A DNA stretch of 60,251 nucleotides from Centipeda periodontii DSM 2778 (GTDB lineage: Bacteria > Bacillota > Negativicutes > Selenomonadales > Selenomonadaceae): the NCBI RefSeq assembly GCF_000213975.1, contig NZ_GL892076.1, positions 633,550-693,800 of the forward strand, read 5' to 3'. How positions within the stretch are numbered: the first letter of the stretch is position 1; each line of letters starts with the position of its first letter. Position numbers and translations under genes: made by a program. A model generated the notes under the pieces. That model did not search any database. It saw nothing but the letters and a program-made list of their open reading frames with translations, and was not told the DNA's origin. Positions 51,701 to 58,023 of this stretch are shown in pieces.

Positions 51701-53530
51701 GCAGGTGCGAAGGCGGCGACGACCGTCGGCTCTGACACATGGGGCGGACGCTCGGCGGCGGGCAATACGACGACGGGCAACGAGATCACGCTCGCGGGCG
51801 GCAGCTATACGAATGTGTACGGCGGCCGGACGACGGGAACGGGTTCTCAGGCTGCTGCGGATAAGCGCGGCAACAGCATTTCAAATAAGGTCACGGTGAA
51901 CGGCGCGGCTGCGGTCAGCGGCATAGTCTACGGCGGCTACACCGATGTCACGGGCGGCAGGGCGACGGGCAACGAGGTCACGATTGAAAAGGCGACCGTT
52001 GGCAGCGTTGTCGGCGGCTATGGCACGACTGCGAGCGGCAATGCGATCAACCTGACGGATGCGACCATCTCGGGCAGTGTCACGGGCGGCAGAGGCACGA
52101 TCACGAACGACAATATCATCCGCCTCCGCAACACCAAGGTTACAGGCACGGTTACGGGCGGCAGCGGTACGATCACGAACGAGAACCGCACCGGCTTCCG
52201 CAGCGTGACGGTCAGCAGCACGGCTGCAAGCGGCACGGGCAACACGCTCGCCGTTTACTATGGCACGGGCACGACGTCGATTGGCGACCTCGGCGGCATC
52301 CAGAACATCCGTTTTGATCTGGAGGATGCGCCGACGGACGGCACGGCACATACGCTGCTGAGTCTTACGAATGCTGCGGGCGAGAAGAATCTTTCCAATA
52401 TCAATCTCGCGGTTCACCGCAGTGGTGCGACGAAGAAACTTCGGAAGGGCGACACGTTCACCCTTGTCGAGAACACGACGGCGGGCGGCTCGGTCAGCAT
52501 TGGCGACAATGTGACGGCCGAGGGCACGGACGGCGTCACGCGCAACTATACGTTTGGCATCGCAAGGAATGCGGACGGCAAGCTCGTTGCGACCGTCACG
52601 AAGGCGGGTATGAACGAACAGGCCAAGTCCCTCGTCGAGACGCGCGCGGGCGCGAGCGCATTCCTGAACGACGGCGCGGACTTCCTCGCAGGTGCAGGTA
52701 TGTCTGCGGCGCAGAAGGAGGCGGCTGCTGCGGCGATGACGAGCGGCGGTGTATATGGTCTCTGGGCAGGCATGGGCGGCGGCTCGCTCCGCCACGAGAC
52801 CGGTTCATACGTCGATATGAAGGGGTGGAATCTCGGCGTCGGCTGGGCGCGTGAGAATGCGGTGAAGGCAGGAACTCTGACCTTTGGCCCCTTCATCGAA
52901 TACGGGCGCGGCAGCTATGACTCCTACCTCGACGACGGCACGCACGGCAGCGGCAAGACAAGCTATGTCGGCGTTGGTATGATGGCGAAGCTGGAGACGA
53001 AGGCGAACAGCTGGATCGACGGTGCGCTGCGCGTCGGCCGCACGAAGAGCGACTATACGGGGCTTGACACCAGCTACGATACAACGAGCACCTACTACGC
53101 GATGCACGTCGGCGTGGGCAAGGACTTCCGCGTGCGTGAGGGCGATACCGTCAGCGCGTATGTGCGTTACTCCTACGCGCATACGGCGGGTGCGAGCGCA
53201 CATCTCAGCTCGGGCGAGACCTGTGACTTCGATGCGGTGAACTCGCATCGCCTGCGCATCGGCACGCGCTACACGCACGGTGAGACGGCGCTGAGTCAGC
53301 TCTATGCGGGACTTGCGTGGGAGTATGAGTTTGGCGGCGATGCGCGTGCGACCTACGATGGAGACAGCGCGCCGAGTCCGTCGCTGAGGGGCGGCAGCGG
53401 GCTTCTTGAGCTGGGCTATCGCTTCGCACCGAAGGCGGACAGCCGTATCAGCTACGATCTGAACCTGAGCGGCTGGCAGGGCAAGCGTCAGGGCGTCACG
53501 GGCGGCATCTCCGTCAAGTGGGCGTTCTGA
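45746..53530 (+). CDS. Giant autotransporter outer-membrane protein
   Basis: A 2594-residue type V secreted protein. A signal peptide (SRRLALLVAIALTGGSLAGA, cut near NAYA-AEV) leads to a very long beta-helical passenger built from short units with VYGG, TGNTVTI and related motifs. Modules of about 330 residues recur, e.g. ETWGGRSxxGNTTTGNEIT at least four times. A C-terminal domain of about 270 residues begins near GVYGLWAGMGGGS and ends SVKWAF, an outer-membrane beta-barrel with the terminal aromatic residue. It implies a diderm envelope with Bam machinery. ATG 45746 is chosen because GGAGG is 8 bases upstream and the signal peptide then starts properly. No adhesion or protease motif is visible; a surface adhesin is inferred. 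Confidence 0.93.
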   Translation: MYQEIKSRRLALLVAIALTGGSLAGATNAYAAEVTGQNVTINASNPPSNNVTDPYNDPGSAAGAINDPANGDDVSGNTLTLENYDYSVHGGVNPNTIYGGFTRGTGRAKENIVHIRSGGIVDAAVGGINCGGGDAVGNRVYLHAGGLVNEAVSGGSVYGASGSAENNHVVVESGRVNDVIYGGCIGIASTGHATGNTVTITGGEIRGHVYGGFTYGNGDVTGNIVNIGDGAHDLATGTSIQKSIYGGSNDGGSGTISGNILNVKASASAQNIHNFDTINFHFTNTLSPKLTLSDTAGTTINRLRDITVSGFSTIGTRTLIENANGITVSDGSSSVSTTGDTAETTLSTDTTRKKIDYTRYIFKGARTAESSIYHETWGGRSVIGNTTTGNEITVTSGTHTDVYGGWTRDDASSQTATADKGNSTYNKVTVDGTATVSGNVYGGMTTVEDGKASYNEVTINGGTLNDSRYVYGGSAESGSSADNNKVYLNGIRTSGTVYGGSTGTGTANGNEVHLNGATVTGSVYGGNGDSTNKNKVYLLNGAQVTRTVFGGNATSANDNEVHLNGATVTGSVYGGAANGTGNLLSVKGVNRAGRIAGFQKLHFDATGVAAGQHMLTITDTANRTALDWNALTATGTARGIDLIYHEQGIALSHYTAGSVKSALSEDGKSEYDIEAVDEGGTVKRIAYNSYRFKDARTAETVGGETWGGRSRVGNTTTGNEITVSSGTHTEVYGGWTRGASSQTATADKGNSTYNKVTVDGTATVSGNVYGGMTTVMGGKASNNVVTINEGVTLNDSRYVYGGSATSGSSADDNKVYLNGIRTSGTVYGGSTGFGTANGNEVHLNGATVTGSVFGGDSATSTSKNKVYLNGATVTRSVYGGSGGTANDNEVHLNGATVTGPVYGGAANGTGNLLSVKGVNSAGQIVYFQKLHFDATGVAAGATMLNLNGGAGTTLDRGAIDATGSTVSGGISLLHNANGITVNGLAATDNILKSEADATTEKNIAALKNGATITDIRYEGYQFADVTTAVTTPTEAYGGISRAGNSTHDNVITVNGNYANVYGGHTSGAGTTRADKNNSYNNAVTITGGTIGNVYGGYTAAADGTTNNNTVTLAGGTVTGTVSGGNRTAVGNTLNVVGMNNRAGSVENFQNMNFDATGAVKDSTLLTVTGANATKVDWTKLTATGTSVKPLTLLKNESGIDLTSYTGAAKSETTDTAETNIDVRKNSLGRITAITYEGYQFARAESASVIGTDAFGGISRAGNATHTNHITVNGNYTNVYGGHTSGMSTTAVEKKNSHDNTVTITGGSIGNVYGGYTAAADGTTNHNTVTLAGGTVTGTVSGGNRTAQGNKLVVNANARVGRIENFEKYVFNYKESMAADPMLTLTGGAASMRLDAIEANGTVTETPTTLVHNAAGLTIADYDNKPKSMLNADGTRETNLDVRKTGTLLTDIVRYSSYSFKGTTESTTNNGNTWGGRSSAGNTTAENSVTITGGNHTDIYGGWTTGTGSQAAADKRGDSISNKVTVNGSAAVSGTVYGGFTDVTNGKATRNEVTVDKAIAGAVVGGQSAGDATGNTVTVNANAGAITGGKSASGEATDNSVTVGNGTVSGDIVGGDGTTTNKNIVSLAQANVTGSITGGSGTTANENTVNIDRTNVAGTITGGAADGTGNTLNVAGTNTAANIVGFQKVAFNTNGVAANGTVLNLTGGAQTKVNWTNLTVTGTAEKPLTLLKNESGIDLAGYTGAAKSETTDRAETNVDVRKNNDGKVTEIIYEGYQFARAESASVIGTDTYGGISRAGNATHDNVITVADGTHTNVYGGHTSGAGTTRDDKDNSYSNSVTITGGTIGNVYGGYTAAADGTTNNNTVTLAGGTVTGTVSGGNRTADGNTLNVNTAATVGRIENFEKVAFKDAASKLTLTDTGTFNLDTLATNFDATANPVTLVESGNALTLAGGKAFKSELNADGTKETDLDVRGGKKIVRYAYTFAGAKAATTVGSDTWGGRSAAGNTTTGNEITLAGGSYTNVYGGRTTGTGSQAAADKRGNSISNKVTVNGAAAVSGIVYGGYTDVTGGRATGNEVTIEKATVGSVVGGYGTTASGNAINLTDATISGSVTGGRGTITNDNIIRLRNTKVTGTVTGGSGTITNENRTGFRSVTVSSTAASGTGNTLAVYYGTGTTSIGDLGGIQNIRFDLEDAPTDGTAHTLLSLTNAAGEKNLSNINLAVHRSGATKKLRKGDTFTLVENTTAGGSVSIGDNVTAEGTDGVTRNYTFGIARNADGKLVATVTKAGMNEQAKSLVETRAGASAFLNDGADFLAGAGMSAAQKEAAAAAMTSGGVYGLWAGMGGGSLRHETGSYVDMKGWNLGVGWARENAVKAGTLTFGPFIEYGRGSYDSYLDDGTHGSGKTSYVGVGMMAKLETKANSWIDGALRVGRTKSDYTGLDTSYDTTSTYYAMHVGVGKDFRVREGDTVSAYVRYSYAHTAGASAHLSSGETCDFDAVNSHRLRIGTRYTHGETALSQLYAGLAWEYEFGGDARATYDGDSAPSPSLRGGSGLLELGYRFAPKADSRISYDLNLSGWQGKRQGVTGGISVKWAF
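46820..48790 (+). repeat. Tandem ~1-kb module duplication within the autotransporter gene
   Basis: Blocks in 46820-47800 recur 984 bases (328 codons) further on. The stretch from 46981 to about 47081 and its partner at 47965 are identical over about 100 bases, and other blocks differ by few changes. The offset is a multiple of three, so recombination between them keeps the frame. Confidence 0.85.
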
Positions 53531-53541
53531 GCGACAGCAAT

Positions 53542-53567
53542 AGCCTCCCCGCTGTGGCAGGGAGGCT
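53542..53567 (+). terminator. Terminator-like hairpin after the autotransporter gene
   Basis: AGCCTCCC and GGGAGGCT enclose a 10-base loop, 12 bases after the stop codon; only TTGG follows, so termination may be weak. Confidence 0.45.
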
Positions 53568-53583
53568 TGGGAGCATGGCATAT

Positions 53584-53665
53584 CAGCCTCCCCCGCCGGA
53601 GCGGGGGAGGTGGCGAGCAAGGCGAGCCGGAAGGGGCGCCATGAACAAGCTATAACTCTCTATCG
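53584..53665. repeat. GC-rich palindromic repeat (family C)
   Basis: CCTCCCCCGC-CGGA-GCGGGGGAGG (53587-53610), then GGCGAGCAAGGCGAGCC, AAGGGGCGCC and ATGAACAAGCTATAAC. The tail equals that of 45280-45360. Confidence 0.75.
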
Positions 53666-53670
53666 AGAGA

Positions 53671-53711
53671 CTGTTGCACGAAGTTGTTATGACGCGTGCA
53701 GCAGTTTTTTT
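53671..53711 (+). terminator. Terminator-like hairpin with T7 tract
   Basis: CTGTTGCAC and GTGCAGCAG (one G-U) with a 16-base loop, followed by TTTTTTT. The outer stem is similar to the one at 11114-11180, pointing to a reused terminator element. Confidence 0.6.
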
Positions 53712-53778
53712 GTTATGCTTTTGTTCGTGTTCCCCGAACGCTCAAAGCCCCCTTCCACCGCTTCGCGGTCTACACGTC

Positions 53779-53895
53779 CCGCGCACAGGCTCCTCCCCCG
53801 TTGCGACGGGGGAGGCTATTGGATAACGACATATTAGCCTCCGCTGCCGGAGCGGGGGAGGTGGCGAGCAAAGCGAGCCGGAAGGGGTGCCATGA
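53779..53895. repeat. Two further family C palindromes
   Basis: A bare hairpin CCTCCCCCGT/ACGGGGGAGG at 53792-53815 and a second copy with the GGCGAGCAAAGCGAGCC tail from 53835. The gap 53531-53999 contains these repeats, two hairpins and the promoter of the next gene; no gene is supported. Confidence 0.7.
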
Positions 53896-53964
53896 ACGAT
53901 GCAGTTGAAGCATCGTATGCACCGTCAATCAAGGGATTTCAGTATTTCCAAAACCCCGACTCTC

Positions 53965-53973
53965 TGCTACAAT
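53965..53973 (+). promoter_or_regulatory. Extended -10 promoter of the kinase-rpoN pair
   Basis: TGC-TACAAT with TACAAT at 53968-53973; the -35 region is poor. GAAAGGAGAG follows before ATG 54000. Confidence 0.5.
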
Positions 53974-53999
53974 AAAAAAGAACGAAAGGAGAGATTCCC

Positions 54000-54752
54000 A
54001 TGCACGAGAAACGATGGCGCGACTACGAGATGACCGTGAACGGACTGCCGCAGCGCATCCGCTACAACGAGGCGACGGTAGAGGGACTTTTCCTTCCGCT
54101 CCTGCATCGCCTCGCCGCCCTAGAGGCGGAGAAGGGCGGGCGCCTCCTCGTCTTCCTCGCCGCGCCGCCCGCCACGGGGAAATCCACGCTGCTGCAATTT
54201 TTGGAGCGGTTGACACAGGAACAGGATGACCTGACGAGAATTCAGACGTTCGGCATGGACGGCTTTCACTATCCGAACCGTTATCTGGAGACACATACCA
54301 TCCTGCGCGACGGTGTGGAGATACCACTGAAATCCATCAAGGGCGCACCCGAGACCTTCGACGTGGCGCATCTTGCGGCGAAACTCGCGGCGGCGAAGGA
54401 GGGGGCGACCCCGTTTCCCATCTATGACCGCCGCATTCACGATGTTGTCCCCGATGCGCTCATTGCAGACGCGCCAATCCTCTTCGTCGAGGGCAACTGG
54501 CTGCTGCTTGATGAGGAACTGTGGCGCGATCTGCGTGCCCTCGCCGACTATACCTTGCGCATCGACGCGCCGCCCGCATTCCTGCGTGACCGCCTCATCG
54601 CCCGCAAGGTGCAGGGCGGAGGCTCGGAGGCGGAGGCGACTGCCTTCTACGACGCGAGCGACCGCAAAAATGTGGAACGGTTCATCGCACATGCGGGGCG
54701 TGCCGATGAGGTGTGGCAGATGGCGGCGGACGGGGATTTTGTACGGGCGTAA
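54000..54752 (+). CDS. P-loop nucleoside/nucleotide kinase family protein
   Basis: A 250-residue kinase of the uridine kinase/pantothenate kinase fold. The P-loop is FLAAPPATGKSTLLQFL near residue 55, FGMDGFHYPNRYL is the conserved DGFH motif of this group, and LFVEGNWLLLDEELW is the Walker B-like strand and following helix; the lid region is LIARKVQGGGSE. YggC/FrcK-like proteins phosphorylate sugars or nucleosides with ATP; the substrate here is unknown. It is 29 bases upstream of rpoN and likely cotranscribed. Confidence 0.88.
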   Translation: MHEKRWRDYEMTVNGLPQRIRYNEATVEGLFLPLLHRLAALEAEKGGRLLVFLAAPPATGKSTLLQFLERLTQEQDDLTRIQTFGMDGFHYPNRYLETHTILRDGVEIPLKSIKGAPETFDVAHLAAKLAAAKEGATPFPIYDRRIHDVVPDALIADAPILFVEGNWLLLDEELWRDLRALADYTLRIDAPPAFLRDRLIARKVQGGGSEAEATAFYDASDRKNVERFIAHAGRADEVWQMAADGDFVRA

Positions 54753-54781
54753 CGGAAAATGAACGGAGAGGAGGGGAACCC

Positions 54782-56143
54782 ATGCAGCTGACACAGCAAC
54801 CCAAAATTACACAGAGCCTCGTCATGACGGCGCAGCTACAGCAGGCGATCCGCATCCTGCAGCTCTCCACGCCGGATCTTGCCGCAGAGATCGAGCGCGC
54901 CTTTTTGGAGAATCCCCTGCTCGAGATGGAGGAGGGGGACGACGCGCCCGCGCAGGAAACTCCGCTCGCGTACGACGAGGGGCGTGAACGCGCAGAGGAT
55001 GCCTTTGCCGCCGCCTATGATGCCGATGATCCGTACGAGTCGGAGACGCGCGCGGAGAGAACGCACGCGGATTTCGCTGCGCCGGTTGCGCTCTCGCTTG
55101 AGGAGGAACTGCTGCGTGAGGTGGATGTCCGCTTTACCGACCACGCGGAGAAGGCGATCGCCGTCTTCCTCGTCGGTTCGCTCGATGCGCGCGGCTATCT
55201 CGTTGTGTCGCTCTCCGAGGTTGCGCGTGCGACGGGCGCGGATGAGGGCACGGTGGAGCGCGTGCTTCGCGTTCTGCAGGGCTTTGAGCCGCCGGGCATC
55301 GCGGCGCGTGATCTCGCCGAGTGCATGCGCCTGCAGGCGGAGCGGGCAGGGCTCTATGAGGGCATTTTACGTGCCGTGATCGAGCGTCATCTGCGCGCGG
55401 TTGCGGAGGGGCGCTATCGCGAGATTGCACGCGTGGAGGGGGCGACGCTTGCCGAGGTGCAGATGGCGGTGGACATCCTGCGCTCGTTCGCGCCGAAGCC
55501 CGGCAGCGGCTACGGTGCGGAGCCGCCTGCCTACATCCGCGCGGATGTGCGGCTCGTGCGCGTCGACGGACGCATGGAGGTGACGGTCTGCGAGGGGGGC
55601 CTGCCGCGCCTGCGCGTCTCGCGCCTCTATCAGCGTGCGGCGGAGATGGATGCGGAGACGCGCGGCTACATTGCGCAGCGGATCTATGCGGCGCGGGCGT
55701 TCATCCGCAGCATCGAGCAGCGCGGAGAGACACTGCGGCGCGTCGCGGAGGAACTTGTACGGCGGCAGGCGGACTTTGTCGCGCATGGAGATGCGGCACT
55801 GCGTCCGCTCACGATGCAGACCGTCGCGGCGGCGCTCGGGATGCACGAGTCGACCGTCAGCCGCGCCGTTGCGAACAAATACATCGACCTGCCGCGCGGA
55901 CTCGTCCCGCTCAAATCGTTCTTCTCCTCTGCCGTCGGCACGGAGACGGCAGCGCACAGCGCCGGAGAGGTACGCGCGGCGATCGGCGCCATCATCGCGG
56001 CAGAGGATGCGGCGAAACCGCTCTCGGACGCGTACATCGCTGAGATGCTTGCCGCGCGCGGGATATCTGCGGCGCGCCGCACCGTGATGAAGTACCGTGA
56101 GCAGCTCGGCATCCCCTCCTCGGCGAAGCGGCGGAGGTATTGA
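54782..56143 (+). CDS. rpoN: RNA polymerase sigma-54 factor
   Basis: A 453-residue sigma-54. Region I is glutamine- and leucine-rich (LTQQPKITQSLVMTAQLQQA), region II acidic (EMEEGDDAPAQETP), then the core-binding domain and the helix-turn-helix (AAALGMHESTVSRAVANKYI). The RpoN box is the end motif ARRTVMKYREQLGIPSS, which reads the -24 element. It directs transcription from -24/-12 promoters such as the one at 35667-35682 together with AAA+ activators such as the one at 35777-37519. GGAGAGGAGGGGAACC precedes ATG 54782. Confidence 0.97.
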   Translation: MQLTQQPKITQSLVMTAQLQQAIRILQLSTPDLAAEIERAFLENPLLEMEEGDDAPAQETPLAYDEGRERAEDAFAAAYDADDPYESETRAERTHADFAAPVALSLEEELLREVDVRFTDHAEKAIAVFLVGSLDARGYLVVSLSEVARATGADEGTVERVLRVLQGFEPPGIAARDLAECMRLQAERAGLYEGILRAVIERHLRAVAEGRYREIARVEGATLAEVQMAVDILRSFAPKPGSGYGAEPPAYIRADVRLVRVDGRMEVTVCEGGLPRLRVSRLYQRAAEMDAETRGYIAQRIYAARAFIRSIEQRGETLRRVAEELVRRQADFVAHGDAALRPLTMQTVAAALGMHESTVSRAVANKYIDLPRGLVPLKSFFSSAVGTETAAHSAGEVRAAIGAIIAAEDAAKPLSDAYIAEMLAARGISAARRTVMKYREQLGIPSSAKRRRY

Positions 56144-56148
56144 GCCCC

Positions 56149-56172
56149 ATGTTTTTATGGTTGAGGCGGTAG
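56149..56172 (+). pseudogene. Degenerate copy of the 29-residue peptide gene, 3' end
   Basis: A short frame MFLWLRR ends in CGGTAGAAGC followed by CCGCCGTTGTGG, the same tail as the intact peptide gene at 56338-56427. The 5' part is lost. It has its own terminator at 56226-56264. Confidence 0.5.
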
Positions 56173-56225
56173 AAGCAGCCGCCGTTGTGGAACCGGCCTA
56201 GCGCGCGACATGACCGGTCGCAACG

Positions 56226-56264
56226 AAAAATCCCACTGCGTTTACTAGGCGCAGTGGGATTTTT
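56226..56264. terminator. Bidirectional terminator of the degenerate peptide copy
   Basis: AAAAATCCCACTGCG and CGCAGTGGGATTTTT form a perfect 15-bp stem with a 9-base loop. Being flanked by A5 and T5 it works on both strands, so it also ends rpoN transcription. Confidence 0.85.
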
Positions 56265-56276
56265 GTCGTCCGTTGT

Positions 56277-56284
56277 GCTATACT
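56277..56284 (+). promoter_or_regulatory. Extended -10 promoter of the 29-residue peptide
   Basis: TGC-TATACT with TATACT at 56279-56284, 54 bases before the peptide ATG. A clear -35 box is missing. Confidence 0.45.
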
Positions 56285-56337
56285 GAAGCTGCCACGGCCC
56301 AACCAAGCCAATCCGGCAAGGAAGGGAGGTTGTCACG

Positions 56338-56427
56338 ATGACCATCGGAGATGTTATGCTTTCCCTGCTGACCAGCGTACTCGGGAGTATTCTCGGAACG
56401 TTGATTCTGCAGAGGCTGGGGCGGTAG
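56338..56427 (+). CDS. 29-residue hydrophobic peptide, type I toxin candidate
   Basis: ATG 56338 to TAG 56425-56427 encodes 29 residues starting MTIGDVMLSLLTS, then a hydrophobic helix (VLGSILGTLIL) and a QRLGR tail. GGGAGG lies 8 bases upstream. A terminator closes the mRNA, and a minus-strand promoter on the far side would give a short RNA antisense to its 3' end. Size, one membrane helix and a basic end suit type I toxins, though I do not recognise a named family. A decayed tandem copy upstream supports repeated duplication, common for such loci. Confidence 0.6.
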   Translation: MTIGDVMLSLLTSVLGSILGTLILQRLGR

Positions 56428-56474
56428 AAGCGACCGCCGTTGTGGCACCAGCCGGATGCGGCCTAACCAGTCGC

Positions 56475-56520
56475 AAAGAAAGACCCCTGCGGTAACCAGC
56501 CGCAGGGGATTCCTTTCTTT
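56475..56520. terminator. Shared terminator of the peptide mRNA and its antisense RNA
   Basis: CCCCTGCGG and CCGCAGGGG form the core stem, extended by AAAGAAAG / CTTTCTTT. T-rich runs lie on both sides. Confidence 0.8.
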
Positions 56521-56548
56521 TGGATGTCAATGACCATCGTTGACTTCT
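56476..56548 (-). ncRNA. Candidate antisense RNA to the 29-residue peptide mRNA
   Basis: From the promoter at 56555-56582 the minus-strand transcript would run about 70 nt to the shared terminator and overlap the 3' untranslated end of the peptide mRNA. It carries no open frame with a ribosome site. The layout is the same as at 25.5 kb. Confidence 0.5.
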
Positions 56549-56554
56549 ATAGAC

Positions 56555-56582
56555 AGTATAACACGTTTATCCTATTTTGCAA
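56555..56582 (-). promoter_or_regulatory. Promoter of the antisense RNA
   Basis: Minus-strand TTGCAA (56577-56582), 16-base spacer and TATACT (56555-56560), directly after the clpX stop codon. Confidence 0.55.
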
Positions 56583-56593
56583 GAATAAATTTC

Positions 56594-57886
56594 TCAGCCC
56601 GCCGCCGCATTCTCGATGATCGGCGCGGCGCCCTCGGTGATGCACTCCTTTGTGACGGTGACGCGGCGCGGGGCGCTCTCACGTGGGATGTCGAACATCA
56701 CGTCGAGCATGACCTCCTCGATGATGCCCTTGAGGCTGCGCGCGCCGGTCTTGCGCTCAATCGCCTTCTTTGCGACGGCACGCAGGGCGTCCTCGGTAAA
56801 GACAAGCTCGACGCCGTCCATCGCGAGCAGCTTCTCATACTGACGCACGGGGGCGTTGATCGGCTCGGTGAGGATGCGCAGGAGCGCGTCCTCGTCGAGC
56901 GTTTCGAGCGTGCAGATCACGGGCAGACGCCCGATGATCTCGGGGATGATGCCGTACTGCATCAGATCCTCGGGCGTCACCTGATGGATGAGGTGATCAA
57001 ACTCCTTCTCGAGATCCTTGCCGCGCACCTCCGCGCCGAATCCCATCGCGACGTTGCCCTTCCTGAGACGCTTTGCAATCGTCTTCTCGATGCCGACGAA
57101 TGCGCCGCCGACGATGAAGAGGATGTTCTTTGTGTCCACCTTGATGGTCGGCGCCTCGGGATGCTTGCGCTGTCCGCGTGCCGTGAACTCCACGACGCTC
57201 CCCTCAAGCATCTTGAGGAGTGCTTGCTGCACGCCCTCGTGCCCGGGGTCGGCGGTGATGGAGTTGTTTGCGCCGGATTTGCGCGCGATCTTGTCGAACT
57301 CGTCAAGGTAGATGATGCCGTGCTCCGCCCGTTCCACGTCTTTGTCCGCTGCGTAGTAGAGGTTGCGCACGGCGACCTCCACGTCCGCACCGACGAAGCC
57401 CGCCTCCGTGAGGCTCGAGGCGTCCGTCACGGCGAACGGCACGTCGAGCAGCTTCGAGAGGTGCGAGAGGAGCGCCGTCTTGCCGCAGCCCGAGGGCCCG
57501 AGCATGATGACGTTCGACTTCTCGATCTCCGTGTCCTCGCCCGTGTTCTCGTAGCCGTACTTCATGCGCTTGTAGTGGTTATACACCGCGACCGCGAGAA
57601 TTTTCTTTGCGCGATCCTGCTTGATGATGTAGGTATCAAGGTAATCCTTGATGAGATGCGGGCGCGTCTTCTCGAGCACATCGTCGAGCTGCGTGCGGAA
57701 CGAGCTCCGCTCCTCGGAGGAAACGGAGGCGTCGTGCTCATCGAGGAAGCGGTTGATCTCGCGCACACAGTCCTTGCAGATCGCAAAGCCCGTGTTCGGA
57801 TCGTAGATCGGCATATCGTATTGGTCGCGCACGTCAATGATGCGCTTGCAGAAGCTGCACTGATGCTTCACCGGATTCTTCGGCAT
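56594..57886 (-). CDS. clpX: ClpX-type AAA+ unfoldase, divergent
   Basis: A 430-residue ClpX-like protein. The N-terminal zinc domain has C-x2-C (CSFCKR) and C-x2-C (CKDC). Walker A reads LGPSGCGKTALLSHLSKLL, Walker B is GIIYLDEFDKIARKSG, the pore loop is GFVG instead of GYVG, the pore-2 RKHP is kept, and the C-terminal AAA region (ELVFTEDALRAVAKKAIERK) is close to standard ClpX. Several normally invariant stretches differ (ITADPGHEGVQQ, FGAEVRGKDLEKEF). It stands alone, not beside clpP, tig or lon, so it may be a paralog with its own substrates. It powers unfolding for ClpP in the cytoplasm if the MGFG loop still docks. Confidence 0.85.
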   Translation of the reverse strand: MPKNPVKHQCSFCKRIIDVRDQYDMPIYDPNTGFAICKDCVREINRFLDEHDASVSSEERSSFRTQLDDVLEKTRPHLIKDYLDTYIIKQDRAKKILAVAVYNHYKRMKYGYENTGEDTEIEKSNVIMLGPSGCGKTALLSHLSKLLDVPFAVTDASSLTEAGFVGADVEVAVRNLYYAADKDVERAEHGIIYLDEFDKIARKSGANNSITADPGHEGVQQALLKMLEGSVVEFTARGQRKHPEAPTIKVDTKNILFIVGGAFVGIEKTIAKRLRKGNVAMGFGAEVRGKDLEKEFDHLIHQVTPEDLMQYGIIPEIIGRLPVICTLETLDEDALLRILTEPINAPVRQYEKLLAMDGVELVFTEDALRAVAKKAIERKTGARSLKGIIEEVMLDVMFDIPRESAPRRVTVTKECITEGAAPIIENAAAG

Positions 57887-58023
57887 TTATTTTTCCTTTC
57901 AATTTAAAAAGTCATTCTTAAATCGATTATAACATAGATCATCAATGCTTTCTAGTCCCACTCATTCGGAGGTCATTTTTATCTGGTCTGTTGTGCTTTT
58001 CCTATTACGGGTTTGCTTCACAC

